Source of the DNA: Sipunculus nudus
Taxonomy: Eukaryota > Annelida > Sipuncula > Golfingiida > Sipunculidae
Length of the DNA: 64,000 nucleotides
Direction: 5' to 3'
NCBI GenBank assembly: GCA_026874595.1
Contig: CM049321.1
Coordinates: 20,680,979 to 20,744,978, forward strand
How positions within the stretch are numbered: position 1 is the stretch's first letter; every line of letters begins with the position of its first letter. The notes below the pieces were generated by a model that worked only from the letters and a program-made list of their open reading frames with translations, was not told where the DNA came from and made no database searches. The position numbers were made by a program, and so were the translations under genes. Below are positions 45,997-57,200 of this stretch, in pieces.

Positions 45997-46852
45997 GTAG
46001 GTAGAAAACAATAATAATATGGCTCACGTATAACCCATCCCATCTCGGCTGATTTCAGTACATCATCAAAAGGTAAAACCTGCTTCAGATTTTATTGAAT
46101 CAATGTTCTATGGAATGATAGAACATGCACCAAAGTTAAAGCATATTTGGTACACACATGTAAGTAGAAAAAACAGGCGTTTTTAATCGCGTTTGTAATC
46201 GCCAAGTGATCACTGGAAGCACCCCTCCCCTATGCCTGCAACTAAAAAACGTAATGGACCGTTTATGGAGGATACGCCCCTTGGAATATGGTCAAGATTA
46301 AAAAAAACACATTACCTGTATATGCATTATGTGTATTTGTTACCTATAACTAATATAATGACCAAAGTTATATGTTCAGGATGATTCCTGAAGTGTTTTC
46401 TTAGTTGTATTATTATTGTTTTTTTGCCAACATTTTGATCTAAAACATTCTAATTACTCCTGTACACGAGTTGAAATAAGCGTGTATCGGGCGCGATCAG
46501 TGGTTCAAAACAAGAACATAGAGTGAACCCGGTTTCCTTACTGTGTGCAACCTCGCACATCGAGGTTTTCTTAGCTTCTGTTTTATACCACCATAGGTGT
46601 ACCTACATGTAATTCCATAATTCCAAGGACAATCCGTTCGTTTCAGCTTACAGCAATTTACAAATATCAGCTGGCAGTATTAATGAAATAAATATGTCGA
46701 CTAAAAAGTAATATAAATTCGAATGTATAATGTATACCTCTCCATGTGTTGATAGAATAAGAATAACATTTGAGGCTTATTTGTTTATAATGAGCCATAT
46801 TGTTAGTTAACCTTTGTAAACATGACATAAACATGACATTAACTTTATGTAA

Positions 46853-46907
46853 ATATATATATATATATAAATATATATATATATATTATATAATATATAT
46901 ATATTAT
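46853..46907. repeat. (TA)n microsatellite
   Basis: Interrupted TA tract immediately before the unit C lectin gene 3' end. Confidence 0.9.
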
Positions 46908-47065
46908 TCAGGTTTTATAGACGTTCCACCTAAAACATTTGCTTCGCATTTCCCATATCCGTAATCAGTTATTTATCGTCTCACACGTACAATTACAGGT
47001 TTGATCCATATGTCAGTTGATCAGAGCGATTATCACTAGATCATTTGCCTTCCAGTGTGAGCTTA

Positions 47066-47147
47066 CTACGGTCTGGAGCCAGAAAACGAAACACGCCCTG
47101 AACTGTATGTAGCAGCTCTGGTGGCTGAGAAACTACCGGAAGCTTCC
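47066..47147 (-). CDS. Tail exon with stop, unit C lectin gene
   Basis: Acceptor TTACAG. In the phase left by the membrane exon it reads [26 protein letters not shown], stop TAG at 47,066-47,068. The tail is rich in Ser, Thr, Ala and Arg with one Tyr in a YSSG context; no ITAM or ITIM is present. Another phase is also open ([18 protein letters not shown]), so RNA data would be needed to settle the frame. Confidence 0.55.
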
Positions 47148-48055
47148 CTGTAATCGTATAATCAAATTATTATAAAACATTCGTGCACCAAAGTACATCG
47201 ATTTTCATCCTTTACCCGTCATAATGTGTATCTATTTTTTTATATACTAGACTTGTATATCTTAAATATATTTATAAATTTAATGGAAATTTAGAAAATT
47301 CCAAGACATAGTGTGCAGGTATGGACTAAATTGTAAACGAATTAATTATAAGTTGTATTCACTATTACCTCTCAGATCCATCGCAGATGTCATATTTTAA
47401 CGTAAGTGCCATATGTGTCATCCCGAAAATGAGCGACAAACAGGTGAAACCCCATAAAATTCTAACCAGAACCAACTGATTAGAACTGTTGTCAGTTTTA
47501 TCTGAAATAAGAAATTTAAACTGTAATAGTTAATATATATCATGATAAATGTATCTGCATAAACAGAGACAAGTGAACTTTCCAGCAGCAGAGTTCTCGG
47601 TTTACCGTTACATCTTCAACTCGTACAATAATAAAAATGTAGTTATCTAGGTTCAGGAAGTTTGGAATTAAAAGGCGAATGATGAATCGAAGGAAAAGTG
47701 AGGTTTGTATTAAATGTAAATGTAAATGTATGTCACATAGCCCTCCGTTTAACATAAATCAAAGGCCTCATTCAACTGGTTATGAATACATCCTTACACA
47801 ACAAATAACACAAACAGTCTTATACGTACTCATTACAAAGGTTATCGGAAGTCACAAACACCGCTGATTGTCAAATATTTATTTACAAAATTCTAGAAAT
47901 TAGGTAAATTACACGAGAATTGCTTTATCAGGTCCTGAGTTTTGCAATTTATGTACATACCATGTGAAGGTGTTAAGCCGCTTAATTCCTTACTTCCAAC
48001 AGTTGTTCCTTGGCAATCATATTTTCTTAGATTATCTGTATATATTTTAACACAC

Positions 48056-48113
<58 letters not shown>

Positions 48114-51100
48114 TCATTAACACACATGACTTGAAAAAAAATACCACCTTAAACTTGTAATTCTTCAGCATAACTTAATTGGCAAGAAAACAAACATCTA
48201 GACGGATTAAGAACGGGTATTGTTAACGGACACAGACAGAGACACAGAAGTATGCTTACATGCAAAACAAATAAAATCATATTTGCTATTACAGCCAACA
48301 GATTTCCATGAGAGATTATTTCCTTGCATGAAAGCGACAGCGCATTTTCCTTTCGACCATCCATCCAACTTGATGAAGCTCGGTGTTATGCTGCCTGAAA
48401 ATGTGTCACTCTTATAATATTTGGGATAGTAAATACGATAGATTTACGATGATGGTCAATATATAAAATATAAATAATCTTTGAATGTTCTTTTTCAAAT
48501 CACTTGATTATATTATAATCTATACAATAAATGTAATATGCCCGCCGTAACCGTTGCTTATGGTATATAGGCAACACTGTATTCTTTGCTTAAAATACTT
48601 TGAATGGGTTCATACAGTTTGTTTTATATGACACCCTTCACGCTTCCTCTTGTAAAATAGTAGATTGGTATTGCTATTAATTTGTTGATGCACTAATTAC
48701 TGAACAATATTTTTATCCCACACAATATAGGAATTCGGGGAGTATTCACCGAAAAAATTGGATATCAGACAACTGAATACGACATTATCTTCTGTAAGGT
48801 TTACAAATTTTTATTAAAAGACTTGGCGTGCTAATTGTACTAAATGAACCTTCCTACAATTAGTACTTACACGTTAGCACAACAGCTTACCGTTGTTTGG
48901 GTGTTTAAAAACCCAGGAACCTCTCTTAAGCCCAACCCACACCTCTGAACAGTTCTCGGTTTTCATCGCATCTCTTACTGCGGTTGAATTGGATACGGAG
49001 AGCGTCTTATTTCTGACCTTGCACAAGTTGTAAGCGCTGAACCAGTCAGTTGGAATACAGTTTATGGTTAAGCATGACCCAGGTGTAGAGGTCAGATTCT
49101 TTCTAGTATCGTTTATACATATTCCATTATTACATCTTGCACATCCTGAAAACAGGAACAGCGAATATCTTTCGAGTATTTGATTTGATGAAGGCGGCGA
49201 AGCTTACACTTTTAGCAGAAATACAGGAAACCTCCACATATATCAGTATGAGAGTTCTTACTTAAAGTTGTTATTTATGTAGATTAAGGAGATAGTTGGT
49301 GTAATTATTTTTGTTATTTGTATTAATTTGGTTATAACATAACCTTTGTGTTCACATGCAAAACCTTCCAGTTGAACATAGCAGTCGGTTGCATAAACGG
49401 CGCCAGATCTCACAGAAGCGCAGACTTGACCACTTTGTTCTCTAATCACAGTTTCGTCTGTAATTATTTAATCATAATGACCCAACAAATACTACAAAGC
49501 TGATAAAGTGACTTGTTTAGACTTAAATAAATATCGCTATCTAATATTGCCTTTTAATATTCTCCTATTTCATTAGGTTTGTAATTCTGCTGACCCTTTG
49601 ACTATCTCAAAGTGAATTGTTTCCGACACTATCTAACGGTTTCGTCATAACACATTACTTTTCCAAAGGTTTCATTAATCAAATGGTTCGTTTCGTTTAC
49701 ACGACAATGACAAGATCATGGTCGTAAGTGGCCTGAATAACTTCTTACGCACTAAATTTGCAAGACTGACCACCCTAACCGAGAATTCCATACTTATTAA
49801 TCGTTAACTTGTGAAATGCATTTAATAGGCTATTTCCAGGTAAGTGGGCTTTAATATAAAAACCAATCATTAAAAGAAGTTTACTCACATAAATCAGTAT
49901 CTGTAGTGTTAGCTAGTTTTGAACGAGTTCGCCTGTACAATTGTCTACACGCGCTTATTAGTTATTTCCAAATTTACACATCTTACATATCTAAGATAAA
50001 AGAAATCGCTCACTTGATTCCCGCCCATCAATCCACTTCCAAGTGTCCATATTGATTAGTTCCAGGCCTAGCCATAGGGATGACAAATTGTATTGATGCA
50101 TTGCCTCTATGATTACTTCTTCGTGTTGGCCATTTAGATGTATAGGTAACACAAGCCGTTTCTCCTGACATGCCATGCGAGCATGATGATAATCAGTTGT
50201 GTTTCCGTGAAACCATGCATCACCTGGACAAAACCATAAAGTATATGTATAAATACCTGTTTATCCGACCCGTTTCAATGATAGTCACCTTATGTAGGAG
50301 CTGAAAGAAGCAATGTATAGCTGTATTATACCGTCACACATCGGCTCTGTACAGAGGGGAAAGCATTTCAGTGACAATCACATATAAATGTGAAGCGGTA
50401 TTCAAACAGGGTGCGTAACCCCGGAAAAAAGAATAGTTTTAAGTAACAGTGGACATTTGGTAGTATGGCCCACTTTGGATGTTAGAAAAGGTTATTTTGC
50501 ATGATCCATCACCGGTTCAATAGTAACACGAGCCCTTCATTAACAATTAACATTTAAGTTAAAGGCTCGTCTCCCATCTGTTAGTAAAACACTAAACTCC
50601 AAACATCCTGTCGACATGAAAATGTCGTTTTTTTCCCTTGGAATGTTAAAACACGTGGGATTTTCAAGGTATACCATAAAAAGACACTGTAAAATAAGAG
50701 AGTTTATATAACCAGAGCTGAGAATGATCAAAGCCGTACCTGTTTTGATGCAGAGAGAATATCTCAAATCCTATCGTGAATTTCCATTTTGTCTTTGAGG
50801 TATGCCGAATTATACCTATGTCTTTCTGTTGCAATATATTTTGAAGAATATTTTGCAATGTATATAAACAAAAGTTTCCCCGAGGACATTAAAATATGTG
50901 GAGGGGGATAATCGTTCTGTTGAAATAGGGAAGAAGCAAGAAAGTTCACAAGTGTAAAGAGGCCGTCGAGTTGACTGTCAACTCCAAAATAGTTTAGGCC
51001 CAAAACAATGACCAAAGTTGACAGCGATGTGAAAAATGGATGTATGGACAAGTTTATAGACGAAGACAGAAAACAAAAGGGATATAGAAGGTGTTTGATG

Positions 51101-54100
51101 CAGAAGCCGCTAGACAACCTTTTTTTCTTATTAATTTTTTGTCGCTCCCGTGTGTTGATCTCCCTTGACAAGTGGATCGATCACAGCCTCACTATTCTAG
51201 TATTCTGACCTCAAGTCACAGCTATTTGTCACTTGCCTGCATGGATTATACATCCTTGGAAATTTTTATTTTGCTCACTGCCGGTGGTCTTTGTTTGTAT
51301 GGGTTGACACCGGACAAAAATGACGTTTTACACTTCTGAGCTTGGTTTATCTGGGCGTTGTCGTTAGTCATGGTAATCGCTGTGACTAAACCGATTTTTG
51401 TGACTGATAAAGATGAAACTTTGTTATATGTACAGAATGAATGATGAACTGGTTTATCATGCTAAACATCCGTCTGTGTCATTGTTGATAACTGAGGAAA
51501 CCAAGTTCCTGTCATGACCAATAATATATTCCCCAGAAAAGTATTCCCGGAATCTGTCTTTGGAAACCGTCATCTGTGGTTTAGGGATGGGAGGGCTAAA
51601 AGGCGGGAGAAAATGAGTTTTTACCTAGGGTAAGCCTTCTGCAGTCTTCTTGTGAAGACTGTGCCCAACAGTCCTGTTTGATTCACAAAAGAGTAGGCCT
51701 TAAGGGGTTTCTCGGTTTTACAACCCAGTAATATTGATGATATACACCCAGGACTCGCAGGAATAGTACAAGGAGACTTTGTAACGAGTAAGCGCTTGTC
51801 ACGTAGTCCGAAAATTGAATAGAATTTGCAAATGTACATAGAAATCAGATACGCAAGCACATATATAAATGGAGGCGGCTACGTCAACAATAAAAAATGA
51901 AAAAAAAATAACATGTTTCTAGGTCACAGCTGCCATGTAGAACACGAGCTGTTTGAATGTAAGCAGTTGCATTGACGTGAGGCTGTAGATGTCACAATGA
52001 TGTCCGCTGAGGGTGTCATCCTGTGCCTCGCGGACTGTGTTAGTCGTCGTTGGTGAGGTGGTTATGTTCTTGGGTTCCACTGTTTTGGCTGTGAATTTTG
52101 GGGTGCCGTGACCTTGCCTGCTTAGTATCTGTATTTCTAGTACTCATGGCACCCTCGGTGTGAACTTGCATGGTTACCGTTTCAGTTTCAACATTTTCTG
52201 GCACAGACGAATTTATATGTCTGTGTGTGATGGCCTTCACATCTGTAACATCTGGCTTGGTTACTGCACTCCCCGCTGTGATAGCCCAATCGGGAACACT
52301 TGCCACAAAATTGACCCCTCTGGTCTTAATGGATTGGTAGTTTGGTTCCTGCATTCTGGGCTGCTGTAGTAGTCTGGACTAATTGAAGTAACTCAGCTGT
52401 AACGGTACTTTCATAGCGACAGGGAGTCTGTGTCTTGCCTGGCTCTCATGACTCTTGTTTTCGGCCTTCCTTGAGTGTCAGGGACGACATAAAGTTTATC
52501 CCTTGTCTTGGCTGCTCAATTCAATGTAAAATCTGTGAAAGTCAACTTAAATAACTTTTAAAGACGTATTTGGTGTTCAGGTATATTGAAGTGAATACCC
52601 TCAATGACGTAAATGACGTCTGGGGAACCGATAATTCCGATTGTATTGTAAACATTAACTCACGACTGAAATAATTTTGAGTGACGGATAAAAATTGTAG
52701 GACTTGATGAATGTTATCACTTTGGCACATGCCATTTTTCAGAGAAACATATGTGTGCATTTTGTGCTTTTGTTTTCGGGGTGTATTAGGCATTTTTTTG
52801 TAAATGCTGGACCCCCTCAACGAATGATGTAATTACATTTTATGAACTGGTTTAGACGGTCCGGTATTAGGATGGGCCGAGCTACCTTACTACTCTGTTT
52901 AAAGTACCATACATGCGACATCATATACGTTAAACTAAGTATTCGAATGAATATTATTACAAAATCTTACTTGACAGTAGCATTGAGGACCCAATTATTT
53001 TCACAAAGCTTAACATCAGCCGAAAATATATGTTTCCCTTCATACTGTATCTAGTAGGTATTCATGTCGTATCAGTGGGGTGCTTTTATATCCATTAAAG
53101 GCAGCCTCGTTTGGATTCATCATTGCGTAATTTTCCCACGAAGAGGAACATGATAATATATATTTATTGTGCGTCTTCTTATATTGCAGTCTTATTAATC
53201 ATTATGTGTAACTCCCCTTAATGGAAACTGGTTAACTTATTTTTAGAATAGATGCTGAACAACAACTTAAGGAGACGATTAATTGATTAATTATTTTGTT
53301 GTCTCGTTGAGTAGATGTGTGCCTGGGTTGTTTTTTTTTTTTTGTCTTTTCCGTGGTTTCACTGTCTGGATATCATTTGTATAATAGAAAAACACTGTTG
53401 ATGGATAATTAAAACCACTTATTTATGTACACGTTTTATTCATATAAGATTATCTAAACCAAATCCCACAAATAGGGGGCATCAATATATATAGACTGGG
53501 GGAGGGAAACATATCTGAAGCTTTTTTGATAGAAATCAATCCTTTAATATATAATGACAGAAGGCATTTTTCATATATAAATATATAAAGCTTACATATG
53601 CCGCATGATTTACATTAAGAACATTTTGAAACCGAGATATTTCAAAATACAACAAAACATGCGGAAATGGGGTTCTTGCACCTAAACCAAAAGATTGTTC
53701 ATCTACTAATCTGGTCTGTGATATTAGCCATTACGGCTATGCAGTAACTGTGGTACCTTAGGGCGTTAGTATGATGTTAGTTTGTCTCGAACATAACAAG
53801 TGTTCTACTTATTAAACATCCAATTTCACTTAATCAAATGTACCTAAACGATTGGGAATAGTTTTTTTTTTGTTTCAAATTAGTTTCCCCGTACACATAC
53901 ATGCTTGATTTCACGACATCAGTGTAACTTCCATGCAATTACCAATAAAATAATTTATCTGAGAGGTAATATCACCATTATTCTCGGTTCTGATTGTGTG
54001 GTTATGTGATTGTTCCGCTTTAGGACTACTGGTATAAAACATATAGCAGTACTTTCACAAATATCAGGTACAAAACAGGCACTAAACGTGCTCATAAAGG

Positions 54101-54149
54101 CGACATCTTGCGAAAGACTGAAGGACCAAAGTGAGCCAAATAATAGAAA

Positions 54150-54240
<91 letters not shown>

Positions 54241-57200
54241 TGTTTTTACTTTCCAACACAATAGAATTGGAATTTAAACATCTTAACCTTTACATGTAGA
54301 TAACACAAGTCAAATAGATAATAATGATCAATATATAATATTATAACATATAACTAATATTAGATAACGCATATGTTTTATCATTGTAAAAGATACTCTA
54401 CATTGTACGAACAATAACACATATCTTAATACATCTGGGGTTAATATTACATAGGCCAAATTGGTTGATTCAAAACTGCTATATCAAAAAAGCGGTTTAT
54501 ATTAAAGATTATAAGTGATAATGACCCATATATATATATATACTTCATCTCTGCCTAGTTTTTGATATGAAATATTGAAAACCCATATACATACCATGTG
54601 TTACTGAAAAGATGGCTTCATTATATATTGTGACTCTGGTAAGAAGTTTTGTATTGATACCACTTGTTGATCGGTAATAATAATATTCAAAGTTGTATGT
54701 AAAATTTAAAAACAAAAGCATATCAACAGTTTTATGACCAACATGTCTGTAATTGTTGAAGAATTCCAATGTTGTTCTAACTTTAAATGTAAATATGCTA
54801 GGTTAAGTTATGCAAAGATATGTTTATGAGTTTTCACAGAGCTTAAAAGCACATTATATTGATTACATAGAAAACAAAGACATTAATGGTTAGACAAAGC
54901 ATACACATATAACTGTAAAATGATATTCGAGGTTACTGCTTATGTGCATAATCATTTTCAAAACAGAGAAAATTATATTTCCTGTCGCACTCCACAACCT
55001 TTTATGGGCGTTTCCTTTCTCGTCCAAAAACAATGGCGCACTTTCCTTTCAAATTGCCTACTACTTCATAGAAGCTCGGCATCACTTTAATTATCAATCA
55101 ATTTTTGTTTGTATGTTGAATACAAATTTTATTTGAATTTACATATTCCAAAGATGTATGACTTTATTGTATCTGTAGTATATAAAACACATTCACGTTA
55201 ATAATTGTGTAAAATCCTAAAAATCATATCATGTATATCAAAGATACACAATGATAGTATATTTTGAGAAAAAGAAAAGTAAGGTGGATCAGGTGTATAT
55301 GTAATACCCTATCGCATGTATACATATATCTATGTTTTGTATAATGACCTATGACACAGTTTCTACACAATATTACTATTGCAATTATACTGTTATCATA
55401 ACAGTGTAATGAGTAAGGAATAAATGAATTATAAGCGGACTCATAATGACGGAATCAATTTTCATTAACAATTTTTAACTTAGTCGATAGATAAATAATA
55501 CCTATAACGCGGATGATAAAATTCCCAGTCTCTTTCTGAAGACCAACCCCTTCCACATCAGTATGCCTGTTTCATAGCATCTGTTATTTATGCCAAACTT
55601 GACTCTCCTGATTGTTTGCCTTTCACGGGTTTTGGGCCCTATACAAACCGGATGGAGTGCAATTTAAAGATACACAGGTTTCTGCATTAAGCGTTCCGTG
55701 ATCGTCTATATCTATCATACATACTTTTTATTACCATCTGAACAACCTAAAGTATAAAAATATGAGTACTCTCAGTATGAGGGTTCGCGCGCCTTTCAAC
55801 AGGCGTAAACACAGTTCAATTATTGATAATATATTCTATAGCAATAATATTAATATATTAATACAACCTAAAGCATACACATATGGGTATTCTCCTGTAT
55901 GAGGGTTCGCGCGTTTTATGAAAAAGCGTAAACATCGTTCAATTTTGGTTAATATATTCTTAAGCAATAATATCATCGAAGTAGCATATCATTTGGTATC
56001 AACTTTTTGTATACCTATTGTTGTTCGTATATTTGAGAAACAAATGCATTAAAAAAATGTATATTTTACATCTTTGCTTTCTATTGTGAATTCATCTAGA
56101 TAGTGATCACCCGATGTTGAAAAAATAGATGAACGTCCGACTGCAGCACACGACCGACGACCGAAGTTTCTTGGAACATTTTCACCAGTTTTAGCTACGG
56201 TTGAGTCCATTGAGATTTAAAATATAAATGCAGTTAAGAAAATGCCATGTTTTATAAACCGTCACCTTGATTTTACAAAAATAGAGAAAAATTATTTATA
56301 TATGCATTCTTCACAAATTGCAGTTTCAGTTAATGAAATATAACATCTTTTATGACTTTCTTTTACAATAAAAGCTTTTTTATAGTTATGTACCAATCCT
56401 AAGTGAAAATAAAACAAATGGTTGTCATGCTAGAGAAATGCCAATATATCACCGACTTAAAAAAAAAAGAATTATAGTTTAGCATACAAATGCCATTTCC
56501 GCGAATCCAGTTTTCTTTTCAAAATACTATATGCTAGGTTTATCATATTGGCCTGATGATAAAAAGTAAAAATTTACCTGTCGTTTAACATGATGCAAAG
56601 TAAATGTAATATTTTTTTGCTGACACGCTTGGCATGCGCCTTGATAATTACTTGGGTAACCATTATCACTGGCCTGAAACAGTAACCAAAACAATATTTT
56701 TGCCATTTTGGTATTAAGTAAAAAACAATAAAAATTCCAGTCGTATCCTTCCATTGCCATTGTGTCGAGAACTTCACACTATCTTGTTTAACACATTCTG
56801 AAGACTCGCTTAAGACTTCCTAAACCGTCGCACATCATTTAAAACATCCACAACCGCATAATCCACATTAAAGTGTATGTGAATCGTTATATCCATAACG
56901 TCGACAAAATTTACATAAGGGAATGCCGACGTTAATCTGCCTATCAACATATCAAAATCGGGAAAGAGGTACAACAAGAGAGAATGTTCATATGACTTAA
57001 TATTTAATGCTCTGATTCCATTATTATTCATTTAGAACTTGCCTTACACAAATGTCCTGCACACTATCATTATCGGAAATATGAACACCAGCAAAATCCA
57101 TTCCTTCATTGTGTTGCTATGATATAACTGGTGTCCTACAGCTTTGGTATTATTTGTTCACTGGGGACACACATTATCTTGGATTGTGAGGATTGATATT

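Noticed and set aside
50764-51171. 135-codon open frame on the minus strand in the unit C intron
   Set aside because: No domain, no splice logic, and the near-identical unit B copy is broken; best explained as a chance frame in a conserved intron.
54010-54264. Open frame with long Ile-Tyr repeats
   Set aside because: It is only the translation of a (TA)n microsatellite; the same applies to similar frames at 9,177, 13,141, 24,931, 29,783, 35,816 and 47,893.
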